From: Halomonas sp. GT
Lineage (GTDB): Bacteria > Pseudomonadota > Gammaproteobacteria > Pseudomonadales > Halomonadaceae
Reading direction: 5' to 3'
Length of the DNA: 64,000 nt
Assembly (NCBI RefSeq): GCF_002082565.1
Contig: NZ_CP020562.1
Span: forward strand, 3,038,001-3,102,000
Shown here: positions 7,455-15,972 of the stretch, one piece after another
How the letters are laid out: every line of letters begins with the position of its first letter
Position numbering within the stretch: the first letter of the stretch is position 1
The notes under the pieces: model-generated
Seen by the model: the letters and a program-made list of their open reading frames with translations, nothing else
Databases searched by the model: none
Told to the model about the DNA's origin: nothing
Program-made: the position numbers and the translations under genes

Positions 7455-8657
7455 ATGGACGAGACACGCCCTGTCAAAATTCAGGTTCGCGGCTTAAGCA
7501 AGGTATTTGGCAAACAGCCGAAAAAAGCCCTTGAGCTTCGTGATCAAGGTTTAAAACGCCCTGAAATTCTTGAGAAAACTGGTCAAACATTAGGCCTTTC
7601 AAACATCTCATTCGACGTCTATGAAGGTGAGCTTCTTGTCATTATGGGACTTTCTGGTTCTGGCAAGTCAACCTTGATTCGTTGTTTAAACCGCCTGATT
7701 GATACCACCGAAGGTGAAATAATCATTGATGGCGAGAACATTCCTACGTTAAGTGAAAAGGCGCTGTTAGAGTGTCGCCGCCGCCATTTTTCTATGGTTT
7801 TTCAGAACTTTGCACTGTTCCCGCACCGCACCGTACGCCAAAACGCCGAGTTCGGGCTTGAAATTCGCGGTGTAGATAAAGCAGAGCGTAAGCAAATTGC
7901 CCAAAGCGCGCTAACGCAAGTGGGCCTTGATGGCTGGGAAGAAGCTTATCCAAATCAGCTTTCTGGTGGTATGCAGCAGCGTGTCGGTCTAGCCCGCGCC
8001 CTGGCGAATGATTCCACCGTGCTATTAATGGATGAAGCCTTTTCAGCGCTGGATCCTTTAATCCGAAAGGATATGCAGCAAGAGCTGCTGCAACTGCAAT
8101 CCAAAATGCAGAAAACGACCGTCTTCATCACCCATGATTTAGATGAAGCACTCAATATCGGCGACCGCATCGTGCTGCTTAAAGATGGCGAAGTCGTACA
8201 GATTGGTACACCGGAAGAAATTTTAACCCAACCGGCCGATGACTATGTGCGCCGCTTTATCGAAGGCGTCGATCGTTCGCGGGTGTTAACCGCCGAGAGC
8301 GCCATGCGCCCCGTGCATTCTACCGCCCGTGAAAGCGACGGCCCGCGCACAGCACTTCATCGTATGCGTGACCACAGTATTGATTCCATTTATGTCACTG
8401 ATCGTGATCGCCGCTTAATAGGCTTATTAGAGGCCGAGTCGGCAAGCAAGGCTATTGATGCCAAGTCAGAAACGATTACTGACTACCTGACTCAAGACTT
8501 CCGCAACGTCCATCCTGAAGAACCCCTACAAAACCTGTTTGCTATGTTTAGCGACAAAAGTTTCCCCATCGCCGTCGTTGACAAGCAACAGCGGTTGCTA
8601 GGTGTCGTTGTGAAGGGTGCGGTACTGGACGAATTAGCACGAGCAGGAGAACAGTAA
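7455..8657 (+). CDS. proV: Glycine betaine/proline ABC transporter ATP-binding subunit
   Basis: A 400-residue ATPase of the ProV/OpuAA family that powers osmoprotectant uptake. Visible motifs are Walker A GLSGSGKST, signature LSGGMQQRVGLARAL, Walker B VLLMDEAFSAL and switch His in FITHDLDEAL. The last 120 residues form a CBS pair, the ionic-strength or nucleotide sensor of this family. The N-terminal helix KALELRDQG is also typical. The ATG at 7455 follows AAAAGG at 7441-7446. The TAA stop shares one base with the next ATG, so translation with proW is coupled. A consensus-like promoter sits about 140 bases upstream. Confidence 0.95.
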   Translation: MDETRPVKIQVRGLSKVFGKQPKKALELRDQGLKRPEILEKTGQTLGLSNISFDVYEGELLVIMGLSGSGKSTLIRCLNRLIDTTEGEIIIDGENIPTLSEKALLECRRRHFSMVFQNFALFPHRTVRQNAEFGLEIRGVDKAERKQIAQSALTQVGLDGWEEAYPNQLSGGMQQRVGLARALANDSTVLLMDEAFSALDPLIRKDMQQELLQLQSKMQKTTVFITHDLDEALNIGDRIVLLKDGEVVQIGTPEEILTQPADDYVRRFIEGVDRSRVLTAESAMRPVHSTARESDGPRTALHRMRDHSIDSIYVTDRDRRLIGLLEAESASKAIDAKSETITDYLTQDFRNVHPEEPLQNLFAMFSDKSFPIAVVDKQQRLLGVVVKGAVLDELARAGEQ

Positions 8658-9493
8658 TGAATATTCCACGCATACCTCTTGGCGAATGGATTGAAAGCGG
8701 CCTGACCTGGTTAACCAGCGAATATTCAGCTGTAACCCGGGCAATCTCCCGCTTCACTCAGACCGGCATTGATGTATTAAACGACAGCTTGATGTGGTTA
8801 CCTGAGTGGGCGCTACTTGGGTTAATCACCCTGCTCTGCTGGAAATTAGCGGGCACTCGCCTAGCGATTGGCGCGGTCGCTGGGCTAGCCTTGATTTGGA
8901 ACCTGGGTCTCTGGAACCCGATGATTGAGACGCTCACCCTGGTGGTCTTCGCGACCCTGGTTGCCGTGGTTATCGCATTGCCTGTAGGCATTGCGGCGGC
9001 ATTATCTAATCGGCTTTACCGATTGATTATGCCGATATTGGATTTCATGCAGACCATGCCTGCATTTGTCTACTTGATACCAGCAATTCCATTTTTTGGC
9101 ATTGGCTCTGTCTCCGCCATTTTTGCGACAGTCATTTTCTCGATGCCACCAGCTATTCGCTTCACAACGTTAGGTATTCGCCAAGTACCCGTTGAGCTTA
9201 TTGAAGCCGCCGACGCCTATGGCGCGACGCGCAGCCAAAAACTTTTCAAGGTTCAGCTTCCGCTCTCGCTACCCACGGTAATGGCGGGTATTAACCAGAC
9301 CATTATGCTGGCACTCTCAATGGTGGTTATCGCCGCCATGATTGGTGCAGACGGTCTGGGTAGTGAAGTGTGGCGCGCTATTCAACGACTACGCCCTGGT
9401 GATGGCTTTGAAGCCGGTATCGCCGTAGTCATTCTGGCCATGCTACTTGATCGTTTAACTCAATCATTACGAAAAACACGACGCTCACAGTGA
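8657..9493 (+). CDS. proW: Glycine betaine/proline ABC transporter permease
   Basis: A 278-residue inner-membrane permease of the ProW/OpuAB type. After an amphipathic N-terminal region there are about six membrane helices, with the EAA loop that docks the ATPase (IEAADAYGATRSQKLFKVQLPL) in the second half. It begins in a TAATG overlap with proV. It would form the channel for betaine with ProV as motor and the binding protein at 9688 as receptor. The N-terminal extension is short compared with E. coli ProW. Confidence 0.94.
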   Translation: MNIPRIPLGEWIESGLTWLTSEYSAVTRAISRFTQTGIDVLNDSLMWLPEWALLGLITLLCWKLAGTRLAIGAVAGLALIWNLGLWNPMIETLTLVVFATLVAVVIALPVGIAAALSNRLYRLIMPILDFMQTMPAFVYLIPAIPFFGIGSVSAIFATVIFSMPPAIRFTTLGIRQVPVELIEAADAYGATRSQKLFKVQLPLSLPTVMAGINQTIMLALSMVVIAAMIGADGLGSEVWRAIQRLRPGDGFEAGIAVVILAMLLDRLTQSLRKTRRSQ

Positions 9494-9560
9494 ATCAATA
9501 CATGAAAGGTTATGCAGACAATCACGCTGCGTTGACCAATCTTCTTGATGCGCTCTTTAT

Positions 9561-9572
9561 GCATGCGCATGC
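9561..9572. promoter_or_regulatory. 12-bp perfect palindrome in the proW-proX gap
   Basis: GCATGCGCATGC reads identically on both strands, and a further GCATGC follows at 9613-9618. A TTGACC hexamer at 9532-9537 could be a -35 box but the matching -10 is poor. The 194-bp gap between proW and proX otherwise shows nothing certain; it would allow a separate promoter or processing site for the binding-protein gene. Confidence 0.3.
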
Positions 9573-9687
9573 TGGTCGTGTCTTCGAGTTCTTAATTTAA
9601 ATGCATCTGATAGCATGCTTACTAAGGTGGTGGCACTCACTCACACGTTTGATAACTGCCACGACTATTTCCCCAAGGAGCAAGTGA

Positions 9688-10560
9688 ATGAAAACTCGTA
9701 CGTTAAATCACCGTATCCGCCTCGCCTCATTAGCCCTCATTGCTGGCACTGGCGTTGCCACTGGAAGTCTGGCCTACGCCCAAGATCAGGGCACTGTAAA
9801 CCTTGCCTATGTTGAATGGTCGTCTGAAGTAGCGTCTACCAACGTAGTCGCTGCTGTATTAGAACAAGCTGGTTTCGATGTCGAGCTAACGTCGCTTTCT
9901 GCTGCCGCCATGTTCCAGGCGCTTTCTACTGGCGATGCCGATGCCATCGTCGCTGCTTGGCTACCCACTACTCACGCTGACTACATGGAACGTGTAGGTG
10001 GCAATATTGAAGATCTCGGCATGAACTTGGATGGCACCAAACTGGGGTTGGTCGTTCCGGCTTACACAGATGTTAACTCTATTGCCGACCTCAACGACAA
10101 CGCCGACAGCTTCAACGGCGAGATCATCGGTATTGACCCCGGTGCGGGCCTGATGGCTCTTACTGAAGAGGTCGTGGATACCTATGACCTCGGGCTGCGT
10201 CTGCGTAGCGGTAGCGGTGCCACCATGACCGCCGCGCTTTCAAGCGCTATTAACAATGAAGAAGATATTGTGGTGACTGGCTGGACGCCACACTGGATGT
10301 TTGCCCGCTTCGATTTGAAATACCTCGAAGATCCTGAAAGTGTCTATGGTGGTGCTGAGCAGATTCACACCGTGGTGCGCCAAGGTCTAAAAGATGACTT
10401 GCCGGAAGCCTACGCTATCCTTGACGCTTTTGAGTGGACGCCCGAGCAGATGGGTGAGGTCATGTTGATGAATCAGGAAGATGGCAGCGACCCCTACGAA
10501 AATGCCAAGCAATGGGTTGAAGATAATCAAGATGTAGTCGAGCAATGGCTCAATAGTTAA
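9688..10560 (+). CDS. proX: Glycine betaine-binding periplasmic protein of the ABC transporter
   Basis: A 290-residue exported binding protein of the OpuAC/ProX type. The first 31 residues are a signal peptide ending at AYAQ. The mature protein shows the family landmarks EWSSEVASTNV, the segment DADAIVAAWLPTTH, and VTGWTPHWMFARFDLKYL, whose Trp residues normally build the aromatic cage for the quaternary ammonium group. AAGGAG at 9674-9679 precedes the ATG. It is separated from proW by 194 bases, longer than the overlap between proV and proW, so it may be partly independently expressed. The symbol follows E. coli usage; betaine rather than proline is the likely ligand. Confidence 0.93.
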   Translation: MKTRTLNHRIRLASLALIAGTGVATGSLAYAQDQGTVNLAYVEWSSEVASTNVVAAVLEQAGFDVELTSLSAAAMFQALSTGDADAIVAAWLPTTHADYMERVGGNIEDLGMNLDGTKLGLVVPAYTDVNSIADLNDNADSFNGEIIGIDPGAGLMALTEEVVDTYDLGLRLRSGSGATMTAALSSAINNEEDIVVTGWTPHWMFARFDLKYLEDPESVYGGAEQIHTVVRQGLKDDLPEAYAILDAFEWTPEQMGEVMLMNQEDGSDPYENAKQWVEDNQDVVEQWLNS

Positions 10561-10585
10561 TGCCAAATAGTTAATGCCGTGAGTC

Positions 10586-10629
10586 TTACAGTAGCAACAG
10601 AGGACTGCGGCCCTCTGTTGCTACTGTAA
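10586..10629. terminator. 18-bp perfect hairpin after proX
   Basis: TTACAGTAGCAACAGAGG (10586-10603) and its exact complement (10612-10629) flank an 8-base loop, starting 26 bases past the proX stop. The stem is unusually long and perfect, but neither strand has a T run, so a simple intrinsic terminator is uncertain; an mRNA 3' stabiliser or protein site is possible. Confidence 0.5.
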
Positions 10630-10745
10630 ATACCAGTGTAGTAAAAGCTATTTTCATGGCTGTGTGCAGCCCGTTGAATAAAGATTAAGCAACGTTTGTT
10701 ATTGTACTGATGGTACGCCCGCTAGCTAATGCCTGCTAGGAGTGA

Positions 10746-10796
10746 GGTGTTGATGACAAAACGTTGTTGATGTCAAAACGTTGTTGATGTCAAAAC
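10746..10796. repeat. Three tandem 17-bp repeats upstream of the BCCT gene
   Basis: The unit GTTGTTGATGTCAAAAC is exact at 10763-10779 and 10780-10796; a first copy at 10746-10762 differs at two positions. Each unit contains the near-palindrome TTGA-TG-TCAA. The array ends 51 bases before the GTG start of the BCCT carrier, the place expected for transcriptional control. The remaining 10630-10745 stretch holds only a weak TTGAAT/TGTTAT promoter-like pair at 10674-10702. Confidence 0.85.
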
Positions 10797-10847
10797 ATAG
10801 TACTCCTCGAATGCATAGCCGTTTTTGTTCAACATGGAGAGGCTAAA

Positions 10848-12488
10848 GTGGATAATCCTGATTCAAAACGCTCCCCAGATGAGCCGGTCTCAGAGGGCAT
10901 TCCCGCCCCTGATGGTCCAGCGAATCTAATAGATACCGATTACGTTATCGGCCAAGACAACATCACCACCAGCACGATGGGCGTGAACCTTGATTTGCAT
11001 GGCAAGGTATTCACCATTTCGTCGATTGTGGTTCTACTGTTTGTCGTTTTAACACTCGCCCTACAAGACACTATTGCACCGGTTTATGACGCTATTTTTA
11101 GTTTCTTGACCGGTAATTTGGCGTGGTTCTTTATTTTTGCCGCCAATATTTTCGTTATTCTGTGTCTTGGGTTAATTATCTCCCCACTTGGTAAAATCCG
11201 CATTGGCGGCGCTGATGCAAAGCCCGACTTTACCTATGTGGGTTGGTTTTCAATGCTATTTGCCGCGGGCATGGGCATTGGCCTGATGTTCTTTGGTGTT
11301 AACGAGCCGCTGACCCACTTTGGTACATCCTTTGATGGTGGAAGCTGGGCACCATTAGCAGGCGCTGAAGGTGATGCTGCTGGCGCAGCGGCGCTCGGTA
11401 TGGCAGCCACTATCTTTCACTGGGGTCTACACCCCTGGGCGATTTACGCAGTAGTAGCACTGTCTCTTGCCTTATTTTCGTTTAACAAAGGGCTACCGCT
11501 GTCTATGCGCTCGGTGTTCTACCCCATACTGGGTGAGCGCGTCTGGGGCTGGCCAGGGCATCTAATCGACATTCTGGCCGTATTTGCCACACTGTTTGGC
11601 TTAGCGACATCACTTGGTTTGGGCGCGACTCAAGCAGCAGCAGGTTTGACTTACCTGTTCGGCGCGCCAGAAAGCGATATTACGATGATTCTGCTCATCA
11701 TCGGCATAACGATCATCGCTATCGGTTCAATTCTGGCTGGTGTCGATAAAGGCGTTCAGCTCCTCTCAAAAATCAACATCGCCATGGCGGCTTTGCTGCT
11801 TTTCTTCGTTATTGCCGTTGGCCCAACACTGCTTATCGCAACAGGTTTCTTTGAAAATCTGCTTAACTATGTTGTTCATCTGCCAGCACTGTCGAATCCG
11901 TTTGGCCGTGAAGATGCGAACTTTAGCCAAGGTTGGACTGCCTTCTATTGGGCTTGGTGGATCTCCTGGTCTCCGTACGTTGGCATGTTTATCGCACGGG
12001 TTTCCCGCGGCAGAACCGTACGCGAATTCTTAATTTCGGTACTGTTGGTGCCATCTATTGTCTCGGTACTTTGGATGACCACCTTTGGCGGCACCGCTAT
12101 CGATCAGTACGTTAGCCAAGGTATTGAAGCCGTGCGCGACGCGGGCGTGGACCTGCAATTGTTCATCATGCTTGAGCAACTGCCGCTGTCACAAATCACC
12201 TCGTTTGTTGCTATTTTGCTGGTCATTATTTTCTTTGTGACCTCTTCTGACTCAGGCTCACTGGTTATCGACTCCATTACCGCAGGCGGCAAGGTGGATG
12301 CACCGAAGCCTCAGCGCGTGTTCTGGGCGATTATCGAAGGGGCTATCGCAATTGCGTTGCTGCTTGGCGGTGGTTTGACCGCTCTGCAAACGATGGCGGT
12401 TTCTACCGGCTTTCCGTTCACCATCATCTTGCTAGTGGCATGTTATGCCATTATCAAAGGGCTGATGAGCGAACCCAAAGCGGTATAA
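10848..12488 (+). CDS. BCCT-family betaine/choline/carnitine transporter
   Basis: A 546-residue carrier with 12 predicted membrane helices. The glycine-rich GMGIGLMFFGVNEP of helix 3 and the Trp-rich WAWWISWSPYVGMFIARVSRGRT of helix 8 are the BCCT signatures; the latter supplies the aromatic box for betaine. An acidic hydrophilic N-terminus of about 45 residues precedes helix 1. The GTG start is supported by GGAGAGG at 10836-10842. BCCT carriers are driven by sodium or proton gradients and are often activated by high osmolality. It lies just downstream of proVWX, so two betaine uptake systems of different energetics are side by side. Betaine versus choline cannot be decided here. Confidence 0.93.
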   Translation: MDNPDSKRSPDEPVSEGIPAPDGPANLIDTDYVIGQDNITTSTMGVNLDLHGKVFTISSIVVLLFVVLTLALQDTIAPVYDAIFSFLTGNLAWFFIFAANIFVILCLGLIISPLGKIRIGGADAKPDFTYVGWFSMLFAAGMGIGLMFFGVNEPLTHFGTSFDGGSWAPLAGAEGDAAGAAALGMAATIFHWGLHPWAIYAVVALSLALFSFNKGLPLSMRSVFYPILGERVWGWPGHLIDILAVFATLFGLATSLGLGATQAAAGLTYLFGAPESDITMILLIIGITIIAIGSILAGVDKGVQLLSKINIAMAALLLFFVIAVGPTLLIATGFFENLLNYVVHLPALSNPFGREDANFSQGWTAFYWAWWISWSPYVGMFIARVSRGRTVREFLISVLLVPSIVSVLWMTTFGGTAIDQYVSQGIEAVRDAGVDLQLFIMLEQLPLSQITSFVAILLVIIFFVTSSDSGSLVIDSITAGGKVDAPKPQRVFWAIIEGAIAIALLLGGGLTALQTMAVSTGFPFTIILLVACYAIIKGLMSEPKAV

Positions 12489-12515
12489 TATAAATCGCTA
12501 TCCCTCGCACCGAAT

Positions 12516-12549
12516 CGCAAACGGGCAGCCAAATGGCTGCCCGTTTGCG
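12516..12549. terminator. Bidirectional terminator between BCCT and exonuclease genes
   Basis: A 15-bp perfect stem (12516-12530 with 12535-12549, CGCAAACGGGCAGCC and complement) closes an AAAT loop between two convergent genes. T runs are short on both sides, but the stem is GC-rich and the position is typical. Confidence 0.7.
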
Positions 12550-12568
12550 TTAAGTAATGCCGCGATGC

Positions 12569-13294
12569 TCACACCCAAATATCTTTCAACCGTGTTTCAG
12601 GTGTGTAGTGGTGACTGATCTGAGCTTGTAACAATTCTGCTGTCGCAAGGGCATCAACCAGCGCGTGATGACCTTGATAGGCAGGTAAGCCATAGCGTTC
12701 ACGGCTGGCATTTAAACGAATTGAAACCGGTGGGCGCCCCAGCCAGCGACGAAACCGTGCCCACAATGTTTGTCGATGCATGCGCGCCTCAAGCGACATC
12801 GTATCGATCATTGGAAACATCAGCCCTTCTCCCCGACGTGCTTTCACGGCAGCATCGAGAAACGGGCGTTCAATATTACGAAAATGCACCACCACCAATC
12901 GCCCTGCCAGCATAACTAATAGTTCATCCAGCACTGCGTCAAAATCAGGCGCAGTAGCAATTTCAGAATGAGTGATGTGATGGTAAGCAATGGACTCCTC
13001 ATCCAGGGGCCTAGAAGGTTTCACTACCCAGTAGCGACGTTGGGCGAGCGGAATGCGGTCCAATGTAAAAGGCACCACGCCAATACTGACAATCGCATGT
13101 CGCCGTTCGTCCAGCCCTGTTGTCTCCATATCTAACGCTACCATCGGTACTTGCGCGATAGGTGTATCCGGGCTGGGTAGCGGCGTTGCAAAGAATTGCT
13201 TAAGCGCGACATTTTGGGTCTTTTCGGCACGCTCAGCCATATAGCCTATCCAGTTAGCTTGAACTACTTTTTGGCGGGGCCGGATACCATGCAT
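12569..13294 (-). CDS. DnaQ-like DEDDh 3'-5' exonuclease
   Basis: A 241-residue protein with an RNase T/DnaQ exonuclease fold. Motif Exo I is DMETTGLD near residue 55 and the final motif HHALVDALATAE provides the DEDDh His and Asp. It is not the replicative epsilon subunit: it lacks the known clamp-binding tail and lies away from rnhA. The start is one base after the stop of the upstream DUF294 gene, with AGGGG before the ATG, so the two form one translational unit. The same pair is found in other gammaproteobacteria, often near acetate genes (from memory). Substrate unknown; processing of nucleic acid or nucleotide signals is possible. Confidence 0.85.
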   Translation of the reverse strand: MHGIRPRQKVVQANWIGYMAERAEKTQNVALKQFFATPLPSPDTPIAQVPMVALDMETTGLDERRHAIVSIGVVPFTLDRIPLAQRRYWVVKPSRPLDEESIAYHHITHSEIATAPDFDAVLDELLVMLAGRLVVVHFRNIERPFLDAAVKARRGEGLMFPMIDTMSLEARMHRQTLWARFRRWLGRPPVSIRLNASRERYGLPAYQGHHALVDALATAELLQAQISHHYTPETRLKDIWV

Positions 13295-13295
13295 A

Positions 13296-15206
13296 TTATC
13301 GCCCCTGCCGCTGCGCGGGTACTGGATAGCGGAACTTCAAGAATTTTTGCGCATTGTTGAGTACTTGGAAAGCATCTTTTAGCGTATGGCGCTCGCTGTC
13401 ATCAACATTCTCCGGCTCAATATTGTTATCGGGGAAACGGTCTTCCTGCAGGTCTATCACTTGATGACGAATCCGCGACATACATAAAAATTCCAACGCA
13501 TAGCTCAGTTTGTCGCTAACGCCCGTTGCCAGTAGTTGAGTGTTGCTAATATCGTTTAAGCGCTGGAACGAGTTTTGCGCTTTAGACCCACAGGCCAGTG
13601 CATGTACCCGAATAAGGTCAACCATAGGGGCGGTACCACGCCGTTTTAGGTTGATAGAATTATTATGTTTTCCATCTTTTTCCATGACAAATGTGCGGAA
13701 GAACCCAAGCGGCGGCGTTCGATTCAGCGCATTACGGGCCATGGCTGCCAAAAACAGGGGCGACTGGGGGGCCGTTTGGGCAATCAAATCCTGGAGTGCT
13801 TCAACAAAGTGGTCTTCGCCGTAAATGCTGTCTAAATCGAAGAAGATCGAGCTATGGAGCAGCCTTTCAGGGGTGGGGTTCGCCATCCAATCTTGAAAAT
13901 AGCGCTTCCAAACATGCAACGGCTGACGCCATTGGCGGTTGGTCGCCATCACATCGCCCTTGCAATAGGTATAACCACAGGCATCTAGGCCATCGCTTAC
14001 AAAGGCCGCTAACGCGTGAAAGTAGCCGTCATGCTCGTCAGGATTAAAATCATCTGACAAGATCAGTGCATTATCCTGGTCAGTGACGATACTTTGCTCA
14101 TTTCGCGCCATGGAGCCATTAACCATAAAACAGTAAGGCACGGGCGGTGGCCCTAGCGCTTCTTCGGCAAGCTCTAACAGCCGCCGCGTAAAGCTACGCC
14201 CAATGGTCGACAGGGCACTCCCCACCATCTGCGAATTAGCACCTTCTTGCACCATTCTTACAAAAGCAGCGCGCACATCTGGAGCAAGTTTTGCCAACCC
14301 CTGGGCGCTGGACTGGTTGAAAATATTGCTAACTAGGTACAGCCCGCTTTGAGTCTCGTAACGAATAATATCGGAAAGATGAACAACGCCAACGGGACGC
14401 TGGCGGTAAAGCACCGGCAAGTGATGAACATTGTTGCGCAACATCGTCAGCATGGCTTCGTAAACCGATGCATCCGACTGAATGGTAATTAACCGCTCAG
14501 AGACAACCTCTCCAATGGCCGTTTGCGCTGATAATCCTTCAGCTACAATGCGGGTACGGAAGTCACTATCCGTCAAAATGCCGCACATTTGCCAGGTTTT
14601 ACCTTCGCTGTCTTGAAAGCTGTAACGCGGATTATTACTGCCTTCATTAATTACCAACACCGCCGACGCTTGAGCCTCGTTCACTTGTTTAGCGGCTTGC
14701 TGAACGGTGGTGGTGGACTCAACCATAACGGGATAACGCGTTACCAATTTGCGTATCCGCGTGACCATCATGTCGTTAGATTTCTTCTGCTGCTCTGCTG
14801 CGGTTTCTAAACGGGGGCGTTCCAGCTCAACAAAGTCAGCAAAATCATCGTCTTCTTCACAAAGTCGCTGAAAGACGACATTGGGTATAAAGTAGATGAG
14901 CGTATCTTCGATCGCTTTAGCGGGTAACCGCACTTTATGGTTTCTCAGCAGGCTAAAATGCCCAAAGATATCCCCTTCGCCCAAGCGGTTATAAAGTTCA
15001 CCTTGACGACGATATACCTCAACGGCTCCGCTGCGGATATAGCACAACTCCGTGAGCATATCGTCAAACTTTAATATATCGCTACCGGTTTTGTAGTAGC
15101 GTACTTGAACCTGCTCGGCAATGGCGTCTAGCAATACATCCGATAAGCCATCAAACGGGGGGAACTGCCCCATATGCTGACGTATTTCTAACAGTTCAAC
15201 ATCCAT
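13296..15206 (-). CDS. cNMP-binding/CBS/DUF294 nucleotidyltransferase-like protein
   Basis: A 636-residue soluble regulator. Domains in order: a cyclic-nucleotide-binding fold (about 10-140, with GEGDIFGHFSLL), a CBS pair (about 165-290), a DUF294 nucleotidyltransferase-like domain (about 320-460) and a helical C-terminal domain. The catalytic signature GSMAR...DQDNALI keeps the G-S and D-x-D positions of pol-beta-type transferases such as GlnD, so protein nucleotidylylation is conceivable. The ATG at 15206 has GCAGGAG upstream; the frame continues to 15341 but that stretch overlaps a terminator and lacks a ribosome site. It is translationally linked to the exonuclease gene that follows. Confidence 0.85.
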   Translation of the reverse strand: MDVELLEIRQHMGQFPPFDGLSDVLLDAIAEQVQVRYYKTGSDILKFDDMLTELCYIRSGAVEVYRRQGELYNRLGEGDIFGHFSLLRNHKVRLPAKAIEDTLIYFIPNVVFQRLCEEDDDFADFVELERPRLETAAEQQKKSNDMMVTRIRKLVTRYPVMVESTTTVQQAAKQVNEAQASAVLVINEGSNNPRYSFQDSEGKTWQMCGILTDSDFRTRIVAEGLSAQTAIGEVVSERLITIQSDASVYEAMLTMLRNNVHHLPVLYRQRPVGVVHLSDIIRYETQSGLYLVSNIFNQSSAQGLAKLAPDVRAAFVRMVQEGANSQMVGSALSTIGRSFTRRLLELAEEALGPPPVPYCFMVNGSMARNEQSIVTDQDNALILSDDFNPDEHDGYFHALAAFVSDGLDACGYTYCKGDVMATNRQWRQPLHVWKRYFQDWMANPTPERLLHSSIFFDLDSIYGEDHFVEALQDLIAQTAPQSPLFLAAMARNALNRTPPLGFFRTFVMEKDGKHNNSINLKRRGTAPMVDLIRVHALACGSKAQNSFQRLNDISNTQLLATGVSDKLSYALEFLCMSRIRHQVIDLQEDRFPDNNIEPENVDDSERHTLKDAFQVLNNAQKFLKFRYPVPAQRQGR

Positions 15207-15308
15207 GCGATCTCCTGCACTTGGCGCGGCAGCATCATCAATAGATGAAGTTTGTCTTGGATAGCGTGTACCGTAAACCCTCCAGTCACAAATGAGAGTT
15301 AACAAAAG

Positions 15309-15337
15309 AAAAAAACCCAGCGTAGAACGCTGGGTTT
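15309..15337 (-). terminator. Rho-independent terminator of the DUF4168 gene
   Basis: On the minus strand AAACCCAGCGT (from 15337) pairs with ACGCTGGGTTT around a 3-base loop, then runs into seven T residues (A at 15309-15315 on the plus strand). It separates the DUF4168 gene from the DUF294 gene downstream. Confidence 0.85.
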
Positions 15338-15437
15338 GCATTGGATCAAACGAGTTATGCTACATAGGTGCTAGCTCAAGGAGAACTACCATAGAACCTA
15401 TCACCATAACTTTAAGCTAGGGTTGTCATAAACAGAG

Positions 15438-15827
15438 TTACGACTGGTTAGCCATTTCCTGAACACGCTGCATCATTTCAGGGTCTTGCTGGATTGACTG
15501 ACCAATGGCGTTAAAGGTATCAACATCTAGACCGCTATCTTCAACGACTTCTATCATGCGGTCGTTGGCTTCAGCGCGAACTTCCTGTTGAGTGGACTCA
15601 TCTTCTGCTTCCTGCAGACGCTGTGTGTACTCTTGAGAGATCACGGCGATTTCTTGAGAAGCATCGGCAAACTGTTGTAGCTGCTGATCAGAAAAATCTT
15701 GAGCGGGCGCTTGCTGGGTAGCCATCTGATCCTGAGCAGGGTCTTGAGTTTGCTGCGCGTGAGCGGTGCCAGCCAGAAGACCAGTAGCGAGAAGAGCAGC
15801 AGAGAACAGAGCAGTCATACGTTGCAT
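15438..15827 (-). CDS. Exported DUF4168 protein
   Basis: A 129-residue secreted protein. The ATG at 15827 (MQRMTALFSAALL) gives a clear signal peptide cleaved after AHA near residue 26; upstream starts at 15842 and 15863 lack a ribosome site while GAGG lies before 15827. The mature protein is Gln/Asp/Glu-rich and mostly helical, ending in the conserved DUF4168 block (FNAIGQSIQQDPEMMQRV). The family is widespread in halophilic and marine proteobacteria and cyanobacteria but its role is unknown. It is transcribed alone and closed by its own terminator. Confidence 0.85.
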   Translation of the reverse strand: MQRMTALFSAALLATGLLAGTAHAQQTQDPAQDQMATQQAPAQDFSDQQLQQFADASQEIAVISQEYTQRLQEAEDESTQQEVRAEANDRMIEVVEDSGLDVDTFNAIGQSIQQDPEMMQRVQEMANQS

Positions 15828-15972
15828 AGAAAGAAACCTCATTGATGCGTTATGAATGTGCACCGTGTGACGCGTTGTTCAGGAACAGGTTCAACTTTTT
15901 ATGTAAAAGTTAGTAACAGAAAGAACACAACGTAACAATAAAGCACGCAAAGAATCCCTATTCAGAGGAATT

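Noticed and set aside
9615..9815. A 66-codon frame overlapping the start of proX
   Set aside because: Cys/His/Pro-rich out-of-frame translation of the proX signal peptide; no ribosome site.
15207..15341. N-terminal extension of the DUF294 protein
   Set aside because: The extension would be translated from within a terminator hairpin; GCAGGAG supports the ATG at 15206.
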